NCBI GenBank assembly: GCA_027306495.1
Contig: DAHUZQ010000145.1
Coordinates: 1 to 32,005 of the forward strand
DNA from: Actinomycetota bacterium
GTDB taxonomy: Bacteria > Actinomycetota > Actinomycetes > Streptosporangiales > Streptosporangiaceae
Length of the DNA: 32,005 nucleotides
Direction: 5' to 3'
Shown here: one piece after another, positions 15,048-23,900 of the stretch
Layout of the letters: every line of letters begins with the position of its first letter
Position numbering within the stretch: the first letter of the stretch is position 1
Notes under the pieces: model-generated
Databases searched by the model: none
Told to the model about the DNA's origin: nothing
The model's input: the letters and a program-made list of their open reading frames with translations, nothing else
Made by a program: the position numbers and the translations under genes

Positions 15048-16658
15048 GTGAGTGCTCGGCGGGACGTGGTGGTGGTGGGCGGGGGCCACAACGGGCTGGT
15101 GGCGGCGGCGTACCTGGCCAGGGACGGCCTGGATGTGCTGGTCTGTGAGCGGCGCGAAGTGGCCGGCGGCGCCGCGGTGACCGAGCGCCCGTTCGGCCCG
15201 GACTACCGGATCACCTCGCTGTCCTATGTGGTGTCGCTGCTGCCGGCCAGCCTGGTGTCCGACCTGCGGCTCGACAAGCACGGATACCAGGTGTTCCCGC
15301 AGGGCCCCTACTTCGCGCCGCGGGCCGACGGACGCTACCTGCGGCTGCCGGACGACCCGGCGGACCGCAGCAGGGAGATCGCCAAGTTCTCCGCCGCCGA
15401 CGCCGCGGCCTATCCGGCCTACCAGGCACATATGCGCGACATCGCGCGGATCCTCGGGCCGATGCTGGTGGAGATCCCGGCGCCGCTGGGCTCGCGGAGC
15501 CCGGCCGGCCTGGCCCGGCAGGCGATGCTGCTGCGGCATCTGCGCAAGCTGGACACGCGCCGGTCAGTGGCCGTCATCCGGCTGCTGACCGGCAGCGTCG
15601 CCGATCTGCTCGACCCCTACTTCGCCAGCGACGCGGTGCGCGGGGTGCTGTCGGTGTCGGGGGTGATCGGGACCTGGGCCGGCCCCCGTTCGGGGGGAAC
15701 GGCGTACGTGACGCTCCATCACCACATCGGCGATGTGGACGGCCAGCCCGGTGCGTGGGGTTTCCCGCGCGGCGGGATGGGCGGGGTCACCGGCGCCATG
15801 GCCGGCGCCGCCCGCTCGTTCGGCGCGCAGATCCGTACCGGGGCCGAGGTCGCCCGGATCCGGACCACGCCGGGCGGCCGGGTGGCCGGGGTGACCCTGG
15901 TGTCCGGGGAGGAAGTGGACGCCGGCCTGGTGGTCTCGACGGTGCACCCGCAGATCGCGTTCGGTCAGCTCGTTGAGCCGTCGGCGCTGCCGGAGGACTT
16001 CCTCGCCGACATCCGCCGCTGGCAGACTCGCAGCGGCACCGTCAAGATCAACCTCGCCCTGGACCGGCTGCCGGTCTTCACCAGCCACCCCAGCTTCGAC
16101 CCGCAGGTGCACGGCGGCACGATCGTTCTCGCGGAAAGCCTGGATGACCTGGAGAACGCGTTCCAGGAAGCGGTCCGGGGGCAGCCGTCCGCCCAGCCGT
16201 TCGCAGATATCTGCATCCCCAGCGTGTTCGACGATTCGCTGGCCCCGGCAGGGCACCACGTGATGTCGATGTTCACCCAGTGGGTGCCCTGCGGGTACGC
16301 CGCCGCCCCACACGAAGCCGAACTCGGGGCCTACGCGGACCGGGTGATCGCGCGGATGGAGTCGGTCGCGCCCGGGTTCACCAGTTCGATCCTGCACCGC
16401 CAGGTGATCGGCCCGCACCGGATGGCCGAAGAGTACGGGCTGGTCGGGGGCAACATCTTCCACGGTGAGCTCAGCCTGGGCCAGATGTATCACGCCCGCC
16501 CGGCGGCCGGGTACGCCGACCTGCGCACCCCGGTACGCGGCCTGTACCAGGCGGGCTCAGCCACCCACGGCGGTGGCGGCGTCACCGGGATCCCGGGGCG
16601 CAATGTGGTCCGGCAGATCCGCGCGGACCGACGGGCCGCCCGCCTGCGCGTCCGATAG
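15048..16658 (+). CDS. FAD-dependent oxidoreductase, PYROXD2/phytoene desaturase-like
   Basis: 536 residues from GTG 15048 (GAGGG about 8 bases upstream); ATG 15015 is possible but adds a basic tail before the Rossmann strand. The FAD-binding start DVVVVGGGHNGLVAAAYLAR is typical, followed by VLVCERREVAGGAAVTE. The C-terminal FAD contact GLYQAGSATHGGGGVTGIPG is also seen. Length and the YRITSLSYVVSLL segment fit the PYROXD2-like branch of the phytoene desaturase/amine oxidase group, enzymes that oxidise isoprenoid or other hydrophobic substrates, mostly uncharacterised in actinomycetes. No carotenoid genes lie nearby, so a carotenoid role is not supported. It converges with a membrane protein gene. 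Confidence 0.85.
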   Translation: MSARRDVVVVGGGHNGLVAAAYLARDGLDVLVCERREVAGGAAVTERPFGPDYRITSLSYVVSLLPASLVSDLRLDKHGYQVFPQGPYFAPRADGRYLRLPDDPADRSREIAKFSAADAAAYPAYQAHMRDIARILGPMLVEIPAPLGSRSPAGLARQAMLLRHLRKLDTRRSVAVIRLLTGSVADLLDPYFASDAVRGVLSVSGVIGTWAGPRSGGTAYVTLHHHIGDVDGQPGAWGFPRGGMGGVTGAMAGAARSFGAQIRTGAEVARIRTTPGGRVAGVTLVSGEEVDAGLVVSTVHPQIAFGQLVEPSALPEDFLADIRRWQTRSGTVKINLALDRLPVFTSHPSFDPQVHGGTIVLAESLDDLENAFQEAVRGQPSAQPFADICIPSVFDDSLAPAGHHVMSMFTQWVPCGYAAAPHEAELGAYADRVIARMESVAPGFTSSILHRQVIGPHRMAEEYGLVGGNIFHGELSLGQMYHARPAAGYADLRTPVRGLYQAGSATHGGGGVTGIPGRNVVRQIRADRRAARLRVR

Positions 16659-16684
16659 GCCCATCGCCGACGGGTGGCGAGCCT
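16657..16684. terminator. Bulged hairpin between convergent genes
   Basis: AGGC at 16657-16660 pairs with GCCT at 16681-16684, and TCGCC with GGCGA, with a three-base bulge. It lies in the 38-bp gap between two converging genes and may end both transcripts. Confidence 0.45.
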
Positions 16685-16696
16685 CTCACCAGCGTG

Positions 16697-17473
16697 TCAG
16701 GCGGGCCCCTTCTGGGAGGGGGAGCCGGCCACGATGTCCCGCACCCGGTTCCAGCGTTCCTGGTGGTGCAGATCGAACCGGCGCGCCGCACGCGCGGCGC
16801 GCCGGGGCCGGGTTTCGTATCGGTGGACCGCCCACCAGGATCCGGGTTTGGCGAGCCTGATCGCCCCCACGAGGGCGACGATGCTGATCACGATGCCGAT
16901 CACGCCGGTCACGATCTTGCCTTTGAGTACGCACGTCACGCTCAGCATGAGATCGATGGCCAGGACGCACACCGACGTCCACCAGGCCGCGGTGCCGACC
17001 CGGCCAGAGAGAAGGTCGGCGCCGCCGATCAGTGCCCCTGTCACCACCAGCACACAGAAGATGGCGTCGACCGACTTGCGCCCCTCGTTGGCCCAGTAGA
17101 CATCCTCCAGGTGGAGCCACAGCGCGAACTCATCCAGCGTGAGACTGACGCCCACACCGAACACTGCCGCGGCTACGTCGAGCCCCACTCCCTGCGGTGT
17201 CGCGGAGATGAGGACTATCCCCGTCCCGATGAGGATCAAGATGCCGAAGACCTGGTGATGGATGTGGATCCCGGCCACCTTGACATTGCCTAGTCCCGCG
17301 CCCGAACCGCTGCCCGACCGGATCAGCCTGGTCACCATTCTGGTGATGAGGAAGGTCAGGAGTATCGCCAGGAACATCCACAGCAACGGGCGCAAGTTCG
17401 CGCCGTTCCCGCTGATCGAGATCCGCAATTGCGACGCGGACGAAGGAACGCTGGATTCAGCCCAGGCTCGCAC
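16697..17473 (-). CDS. Conserved polytopic membrane protein with His and acidic motifs
   Basis: 258 residues from GTG 17473, with GAGGGGG a few bases upstream. About six hydrophobic segments are visible, including LLWMFLAILLTFLITRMV, VFGILILIGTGIVLIS and IVTGVIGIVISIVALVGA. The most striking features are polar residues placed next to or within helices: GIHIHHQVFG (His70, His72, His73) and LDEFALWLHLEDVYW (Asp114, Glu115, His121, Glu123, Asp124). Such a set could bind a metal ion inside the membrane. I recall similar uncharacterised proteins in actinomycetes but no function. The C-terminal tail is basic and cytoplasmic. It diverges from the permease gene by 234 bases and is probably transcribed alone. 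Confidence 0.75.
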   Translation of the reverse strand: MRAWAESSVPSSASQLRISISGNGANLRPLLWMFLAILLTFLITRMVTRLIRSGSGSGAGLGNVKVAGIHIHHQVFGILILIGTGIVLISATPQGVGLDVAAAVFGVGVSLTLDEFALWLHLEDVYWANEGRKSVDAIFCVLVVTGALIGGADLLSGRVGTAAWWTSVCVLAIDLMLSVTCVLKGKIVTGVIGIVISIVALVGAIRLAKPGSWWAVHRYETRPRRAARAARRFDLHHQERWNRVRDIVAGSPSQKGPA

Positions 17474-17706
17474 GGCATCCCCCTCTACCGCCTGAACTGG
17501 GATTTTACGCGGCGTGGAACTCGGGCGCGGCGGCGTGCCGGGGGCGCAGTGCCCGCAAGGCTGGAGGCGTCCCGGGGTGGATGCCGGCCCGGCGCTGCTG
17601 TCCCACCGGCCACCAAACGCCCGTTACCGCATAATTCGGTCTGTTCCGGGACGGTCACTCCGTGCGATGATCGGGACAGGGCTTCTCCTCGGTCTGGGAG
17701 GCAGCG

Positions 17707-19209
17707 GTGGCCAGTAAGGGATCCAGCACTACAGCCGCCGGACAGGGACTCAGGCGTAACGCGGTCGGGTTGCGCGAGGTCCTGTTCCAGAGCATCACCG
17801 ACATGGCGCCGGGGGCGGCCATCGCCGCGTCGATCCCGGCGGGAGTCGCGTTCGCCGGGGGCGCCCTGCCACTTGCGGTGCTGTTCGCCCTTGTCGCGTC
17901 CTTGTTCACGGCCTGGACGATCAGCCAGCTCGCCAAGGAGATCCCCGCAGCGGGTTCGCTCGCGACGTACGCCGCTCGCGGACTCCATCCCGCCGCCGGG
18001 TTCCTGGTCGCCTGGGCCTACGTCATGGTCGGCTGGCTGATCGCGCCGTTGGTGCTGCTGCAACTCGGGTTCACGACGGCTGCCACGCTCAACACCGAGT
18101 TCGGCTGGCCGGCCAACCTGTGGTGGCCATGGGCCATCCTCGGGATGCTGATCGTATTCGCGGTCGGCTACTTCGGCATTCGCACCTCCGCCCGGATGGG
18201 CACAATCCTCGGCGTGTTCGAAATAGCCGTGTTCACCGTCATGGCTGTGCTGCTGGTGATCCACGCCGGCGGCCACAACACCGCGTCCGTGTTCACGACG
18301 AAATACACCCCACCCGGCCAATTCCACGGCCTGTCCGGTGTCATCGCCGGCTCCGTCTTCACCACCCTGGCCGTCCTCGGGTTCGAGAGCGCGGCTCCGC
18401 TGGCCGAGGAGGCTCGCAACCCCAGGCGCACGGTGCAACTCGCGGTGCTGCTCTCCACCCTGCTGATCGGCGCCCTCTACGTGTTCACGACCTACGCGAT
18501 GGATGTCGCGTTCGGGCCGTCGCGCTTCGCGAGTTTCACCACCGGCACCGGCGCGGCGTCCTGGGAGGGTGTGGCGCGGGCACTGTACGGGCTGTTCTGG
18601 ATACTCGTCTTCTTCGCGATCATCAACTCGACCCTGGCCAACTCCAACGCTGGTGTGAACGTGGCGAGCCGCACGTCGTTCGCGATGGGCAGGATCCGCG
18701 CGTTCCCGTCGCTGTTTGCCCGGGTCAGCGAACGGCACAGGTCGCCAGTGGTCGCGATCAGCATCGGAACCGTCATCAGCCTCGCGATCATGCTCGGGCT
18801 CGGCTTCCGCTACAGTCCCACGACTGCATTCGGCATGATCGGCACCGCGCTCGTGATCTTGCTCGTGGGCATCTACCTGGTCGTCGATGTGGCCTGCATC
18901 GGCTACTTCGCCCGCCGTGGCCACGGCTTCAAACTGGTTTCGCACCTGCTGGTGCCGATCCTCGGGATCGCGGCCTTCATTCCCGCCTGGCTCGCCGGGG
19001 CTGGCATCAAGGCCCAGGGCCTCAGCTTCATCGCGCCGCTGACCGCGCCCTATTCCTACATGGGACCGGCGGCGGCGATCTGGATGATCCTCGGCATCAT
19101 CTACCTGCTCTTCCTCCATGCGCTTGCGCCGCGGCGGGTGGTGGACGTGGGCCTGGTGCACCTCGATGCCGAGCCGGCGGCCGAGTCCGCCAGGGTGACG
19201 GGGTCATGA
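17707..19209 (+). CDS. APC-superfamily amino acid/amine permease
   Basis: 500 residues from GTG 17707, with GGGAGG 5 bases upstream. It begins with GLREVLFQSITDMAPGAAIA, the usual first helix of amino acid-polyamine-organocation transporters, with about 12 hydrophobic segments. LAVLGFESAAPLAEEARNPRR is the conserved segment near helix 6, in which the family couples substrate and cation. The C-terminal 25 residues are hydrophilic. Its stop overlaps the acetamidase-family gene start (ATGA), so the two are one translational unit. The transported compound is probably an amide, amine or amino acid that the hydrolase then splits; this is inference from the pairing. Confidence 0.9.
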   Translation: MASKGSSTTAAGQGLRRNAVGLREVLFQSITDMAPGAAIAASIPAGVAFAGGALPLAVLFALVASLFTAWTISQLAKEIPAAGSLATYAARGLHPAAGFLVAWAYVMVGWLIAPLVLLQLGFTTAATLNTEFGWPANLWWPWAILGMLIVFAVGYFGIRTSARMGTILGVFEIAVFTVMAVLLVIHAGGHNTASVFTTKYTPPGQFHGLSGVIAGSVFTTLAVLGFESAAPLAEEARNPRRTVQLAVLLSTLLIGALYVFTTYAMDVAFGPSRFASFTTGTGAASWEGVARALYGLFWILVFFAIINSTLANSNAGVNVASRTSFAMGRIRAFPSLFARVSERHRSPVVAISIGTVISLAIMLGLGFRYSPTTAFGMIGTALVILLVGIYLVVDVACIGYFARRGHGFKLVSHLLVPILGIAAFIPAWLAGAGIKAQGLSFIAPLTAPYSYMGPAAAIWMILGIIYLLFLHALAPRRVVDVGLVHLDAEPAAESARVTGS

Positions 19210-20219
19210 GCGACCTGGAAGTGGTCCGGTTCGTTCCCGAGCGCGATCAGTACGCGTGGACATTCGGTGGGGTGGCGCCGGTCGCCCGGATCCGGCCCCC
19301 GGCCATCCTGGAGGTGTTCACCGAGGACGCGTTCTTCGGCCGGGTGCGCAGCGAGCGCGACCTGGTCTCGGAGGTCTGCGAGTTCCCGTTCGTGAACCCG
19401 CAGACCGGCCCGTTCTACATCGAGGGCGCGCAGCCCGGTGACACGCTCGCGGTGCACTTCGTGTCGATCACCCCCGCCAGGGACTGGGGCGCCTCCACCA
19501 CGATCCCGCTGTTCGGCGCCCTGACGAACACCCACGCGACGGCGCTGCTCAACGAACCGCTGCCGGAACTGGTGTGGCTGTACCAGTTCGACCGGGACGC
19601 GCAGACCTGCCGGTTCACCGCGCGGCGGGGCGGCTTCACCGTCGACCTGCCGATGGACCCCATGCATGGCACCGTCGGCGTGGCGCCGGCCAGCCTGGAG
19701 GTGCGCAGTTCGCTGGTGCCCGACGCGTTCGGCGGCAACATGGACACCCCGGAGATGCGGGCCGGGACGACGTGTTATCTGGGCGTGAACGTGGAGGGTG
19801 CGCTGTTCTCGCTCGGTGACGGGCACGCCCGCCAGGGCGAGGGCGAGACCTGCGGGGTCGCGGTCGAGACGGCGATGAACACGGTGATGGTGGTGGACCT
19901 GATCAAGGGCACACCGTGTCCCTGGCCGAGGCTGGAGAACGACAGCTACATCATGACGACCGGGTCCGCCAGGCCGCTGGAGGACGCGTTCCGCATCGCC
20001 CAGACCGAGCTCATCCGATGGCTGGCGAGCGAGTACGGCATGGACACCATGGACGGCTACCAGTTGGTCAGCCAGGGGGTGGAAGCCCCGCTCGCGAACG
20101 TCGTCGACGCCAACTACACCTCGGTCGCCAAGATGCCCAAGCGGTACCTGCCCGGCCGGAGCGTCATGGGGGGCATGCACGCGAACTTGCGCGAACTCGC
20201 GGCGGGTTACGGCGGCTGA
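19206..20219 (+). CDS. Acetamidase/formamidase family protein
   Basis: 337 residues from ATG 19206, which overlaps the permease stop by four bases. Family features are clear: NPQTGPFYIEGAQPGDTL, DPMHGTVGVAP, FGGNMDTPEM near residue 175, and GVNVEGALFSLGDGHARQGE at about 197-216, with the conserved His, Asp and Glu residues that bind zinc and substrate in FmdA/AmdA proteins. The length is typical. These enzymes release ammonia from short-chain amides. With the coupled permease it probably supplies nitrogen or carbon from an imported amide. The exact substrate is not evident, and no regulator gene adjoins. Confidence 0.9.
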   Translation: MSDLEVVRFVPERDQYAWTFGGVAPVARIRPPAILEVFTEDAFFGRVRSERDLVSEVCEFPFVNPQTGPFYIEGAQPGDTLAVHFVSITPARDWGASTTIPLFGALTNTHATALLNEPLPELVWLYQFDRDAQTCRFTARRGGFTVDLPMDPMHGTVGVAPASLEVRSSLVPDAFGGNMDTPEMRAGTTCYLGVNVEGALFSLGDGHARQGEGETCGVAVETAMNTVMVVDLIKGTPCPWPRLENDSYIMTTGSARPLEDAFRIAQTELIRWLASEYGMDTMDGYQLVSQGVEAPLANVVDANYTSVAKMPKRYLPGRSVMGGMHANLRELAAGYGG

Positions 20220-20231
20220 GGGTCGCCAGCA

Positions 20232-20262
20232 GCCCGGCCAATCCATTCAGCTATGGCCGGGC
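20232..20262. terminator. 9-bp hairpin between convergent genes
   Basis: GCCCGGCCA at 20232-20240 pairs exactly with TGGCCGGGC at 20254-20262 around a 13-base loop. It lies in the 62-bp gap between the acetamidase-family gene and the converging small gene and probably serves both. Confidence 0.75.
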
Positions 20263-20281
20263 CACCGGGTCCGCGCGGATG

Positions 20282-20623
20282 TTAGGAGAGGTGCAGCTCG
20301 GCCAGCGCCTCCTGATAGGGGCCGAGGGCCTCATCCCGGCCGACTACGACGAGTTCATCCCGGAAGTCCTGCATGAGGAGCATTCCTTTGTTCTCGAGCT
20401 TGGTGACCGCCGGGTCGGCGCTGAGTTCCAGCAGCTTCTCATACTCACCCTCGATGATGATCATGTTGTCGCTGTTGGACGACCAGTACCACTTGGGCTG
20501 GCTCACCACGCCCTGCGAGGCCTTCTTCTTCGCGAAGTCGTCGATCTCGCGCCCGTACTCGATCGCCGCCTTCTCCCGCCCCGGAACCGGGTTGGTGAAC
20601 TTGACCACCAGCGCAGCCTTCAT
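20282..20623 (-). CDS. Small alpha/beta protein of unknown function
   Basis: 113 residues from ATG 20623, with AGGGGG 6 bases upstream; an in-frame TTG directly before it is not needed. The start MKAALVVKFTNPVPGREKAA followed by a helix, then PKWYWSSNSDNMIIIEGEYE and a second helix, suggests a ferredoxin-like (dimeric alpha-beta barrel type) fold, as in EthD-like or monooxygenase-like small proteins. No catalytic residues can be assigned. It is Lys- and Glu-rich and likely cytosolic. It is probably transcribed alone, with hairpins on both sides. Confidence 0.75.
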   Translation of the reverse strand: MKAALVVKFTNPVPGREKAAIEYGREIDDFAKKKASQGVVSQPKWYWSSNSDNMIIIEGEYEKLLELSADPAVTKLENKGMLLMQDFRDELVVVGRDEALGPYQEALAELHLS

Positions 20624-20935
20624 CAACTACCCCCTAGTCCTGATGTCTGACGTGCGACTTCCCGTCTGACCCCCCGGGCGCTTCCAGTGATCCTTCTCAG
20701 GGATCCTGGCCCTGCGCACTGCGGGATCACGAGTCTGGGCATACCCGAGGCAGGTGGACATGAGTCAGGTCCATGGCCGGAAGAATGCGGCTTTCGCGGG
20801 AACGAGTGCTCAGCGCCGGTGGGTGGCGCCGCCGGAGCTTCGCCGGGCCACGATATTGAACCGGACAGACATCCTGGCGTTCGCGAAGCCGGCGTTCGAG
20901 CGGCTGCGGCAGGCCGATTCCGGACCGAGGGCTGA
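20624..20935. other. 312-bp gap with one bulged hairpin
   Basis: This gap holds the promoter of the small minus-strand gene and the hairpin at 20684-20709. A plus-strand frame opens at ATG 20760 and runs on into the opposite nuclease-helicase gene. It lacks a good ribosome binding site and I do not call it. Confidence 0.5.
20684..20709. other. 9-bp bulged hairpin upstream of the small gene
   Basis: CCAG plus GATCC pair with GGATC plus CTGG, with one bulged T and a seven-base loop. It lies 61 bases before the start of the minus-strand small gene. It could be an operator, a leader element or a terminator; position alone does not decide. Confidence 0.45.
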
Positions 20936-23900
20936 TCAGGGGCCTTCGCCGGCTTCCCAGGCGCGGCAGAGGGCGTTGGCCAGGTACATCTGGCGGGGGG
21001 TACGGCAGGCGACCCGCAGCAGGCCGGGGCTCGCGACGATGACGGCCATCGCCTTGGCGCGGGAGGTGGCCACGTTCAGCCGGTGCAGGTCGTACAGGAA
21101 CTCCAGGCCGCGCGGCGCCTCGTCGGCCGAGGAGGTGGCCATCGAGTAGATGGCCACGGGGGCCTCCTGCCCCTGGAACTTGTCGACGGTCCCGACGCGG
21201 ACCGCGGCGGCGCCGGCCTCGCCGGCCATCCGGAGGGCGTCTTCGATCTCCCGGATGTGCGCGTTGTAGGGGGTCACGACGAGGATCTCACCGGGGCCGA
21301 TCGGCTGTTCGTGGCCGTGCCGGTCACGCCACTGGCGGCCCAGCAGGCCGAGAACGAGCGCGGCCACCCGGCCCGCCTCTTCGGCCGAGGCGTTCGCGTT
21401 GTCCTCGTGCGGCACGGCGATGACGCGCAGCCCGGCGCCGCCCGGCGACATGTCGCCGGGCGTCACCTCGCCGAGGATCTGCTGGCGCTCAAGTCCGTCC
21501 ACCCCGGTCAACTGCCCGTCGTAGAAGACCTGCGAGGTGAAGTCGCGCAACCGCGGGTGCATCCGCCAGGTGGTGTCGAGGAGCAGCCCGGCCTCGGCGG
21601 GCATGGTCGCCCGGCCGCTCAGGATGTGCTCCAGCGGCGACACCCCCGCCCCGGGCGGATGCGCGGCCTGGCTGGGCTGGGCGAGTTGCTGCGGGTCCCC
21701 GAGCAGGATCAGGTTCCGGGCCGCACCGGCCACCGCCAGTACGTTGGCCAGCGACAACTGGCCGGCCTCATCGACGAACAGGGTGTCGACCCCTCCCGCC
21801 ATCTCCGGGCGAGACCAGAGCCACACGGTGCCGGCGGCCACATCGAGTTCACCGTCGCGCAGCGCCCGCGCCAATGCCTCGTTGGACATTCCCTGGGCGT
21901 CCCGGTGCAGGTGAGGGTTGTCTTTGTCGGCGCGCTGGCCGATGCGGACCGTCATCCCGCAGTCCGCTGCCTGCTGGCGCACCATGGAGATGAAGTTGTG
22001 GATGACCGCGTGCGATGGGGCGGTGATCCCCACCGGGCGGCCCGCCCGGATCAGGGCCAGGATCTGCCGCGCCCCGTTGTAGGTCTTCCCCGTGCCCGGC
22101 GGTCCCTGGATCGGCAGGTAGGAGGCCTGCAACGCGACCGCGAGCCGGACCGCCGCATCACCCGCTGATTCCTCTTCCCGCCGCAACGATCTGGCCGGAA
22201 CGGCGCCTGCGGCAGGTGCAGGAGCACCCACGGCAGGAGGGGCGGCGCTGGCAGGAGGGGCGGCGTCAGCGGGCGCGGCGTGGGCCGGGGCAGCGGTGCC
22301 GGCAGCCGGGGGCAGACCGACGGCCGGCGGAAGCCGCTGCAGCAGCGCGGTCGCGGCGTCCGCGCCGGAAACGCCCTCCCGCACGACCCGCTCTCCCAGG
22401 TCACGGAGCCGTTCCCGGAGCTCGCGGGTCCCGGGCGGTGGTTCGGGGATCAGCGCGGCCGGAAGTGGGTTCGGGTTGCTCTTGCCCACCTTGAGCCTGA
22501 TCGTGCCGCGCTCGTCATCCAGGTCACAGATCGTCCAGGTCTTCCCGGTGACGGGATCGACGCCGCGATCGTTCCCGGAGAAGCGGTGCTCCTGGGGCGG
22601 GAACCCAAATTCGCGGATGACCGACTGCTTCTCCTCACCGACGATCTCGCCGCCGGTCAAGCCGCCGAGCGCGTCCGGTTCGCCGGCCAGGTCATCGCCG
22701 CTCAGCGTGCACAGGTAGAAGTACCGCCACCAGGCCGGCTTGGCTTCCCGGCGGTGCCAGTCCAGCAGATCGGCGAGCAGCGCCTTGGCCCTGTGCTCAT
22801 CGGTGCGCTCCGCCGGGTCTACCGGAATGCCCGTGAGCAGTGCCGCCCGGATCCGGGTGACCTCTGGGTCCTCTTGCGTGTCGGTCTCTGCCGCGACGGC
22901 TGGCCGGGGCAGGTCTTCACCGAGCCGACCGGGCAGTTCAGCCCGGCGTTCCTCCAGCCAGTCGCGCAGGGCCAGGGTGGCCCGGCAGTCGTCCTCGTTG
23001 TAGGCCGCGATGACCCGTTGCTCGCCGTCGGTGTCCGTTGCGGCCCGGTCCCCGTCCTCCAGGGCGGCCTCGAACGCGATCAGGTTGCGGGTCGCCTCCC
23101 GCAGGTCCATGAGCCGGGCGTAGCCGCACAGCGGCTCCAGTCGCTTGATCGAGTAGCTCTCCACCCCGGCGCGCAGCCCCTGCCGGACGACCCGGTAGAG
23201 GTCGACGAACACGCCGAGCCGGAACAGGTCGTCCACCTCGTCCTCGCGGGTGGCGTACCGGCCCATCAGGCGGCCGACGGCTTCGGCCCGGGTCTCGTGG
23301 AGTTCGGTGAGATGGTCCACCGAGGTCGGCTCGTAGTGGTTGTAGTGGTAGACGTGCAGGCGGGGGTTGCGCTTGCGGCGGTCGGTGATGAAGTCGATCA
23401 GTTCCTCGAACGCGCGCTTTTCGCCCCGGCGGCCGAACGAATCACGCTGGCGGTCGCACGACCAGATCTGGGTGTACCGAGGTAGGCCGGCCTCATCGGT
23501 TTCCGCCGTGTCCACGACGCCGAACAGGTACTGCAGGCCGAATTCCTGGCCGTCTTCGCTGTAGTAGCGGGCGCCCTCGATGTCGAAGAACAGGTCACCG
23601 GGGGTGGGTTCGGGAAGAGCGAGCAGTCCGCGGTTGGGGATCAGTTCGCCGAGGTCGTTCCGTTCAGGATCCAAAATCTCGTAACGGATCGCACCATCAT
23701 CCTCGCTGGCGATTTGCAACCGGGCCTGCAACCGGGCGCGCTGGAGAGATTCCCCGCCTGCCCGGCTCACGGCCGGCAATTCGCCGAGGGCCGCGAACCC
23801 GCGCCGGGTGCTGACGCCGGCGGCTTTCAGCGCCTTCCGCTGTCCCTTCGTGATCCCCGCGATCAGTGACAGGTCGTCATCGCTTCGGCGCCGCGCAGCG

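Noticed and set aside
17485-19161. A 558-codon minus-strand frame opposite the permease
   Set aside because: The translation is His/Asp/Glu/Arg-rich low-complexity sequence, the mirror of a hydrophobic transporter; no start signal.
18120-20219. A 699-codon plus-strand frame covering half of the permease and all of the acetamidase-family gene
   Set aside because: Only the part from ATG 19206 shows family motifs. The part before it is an Arg/His-rich shadow of the permease in another frame.
20760-21149. A plus-strand frame opening upstream of and running into the nuclease-helicase gene
   Set aside because: It has no good ribosome binding site, and over half of it is antisense to a gene with clear motifs.
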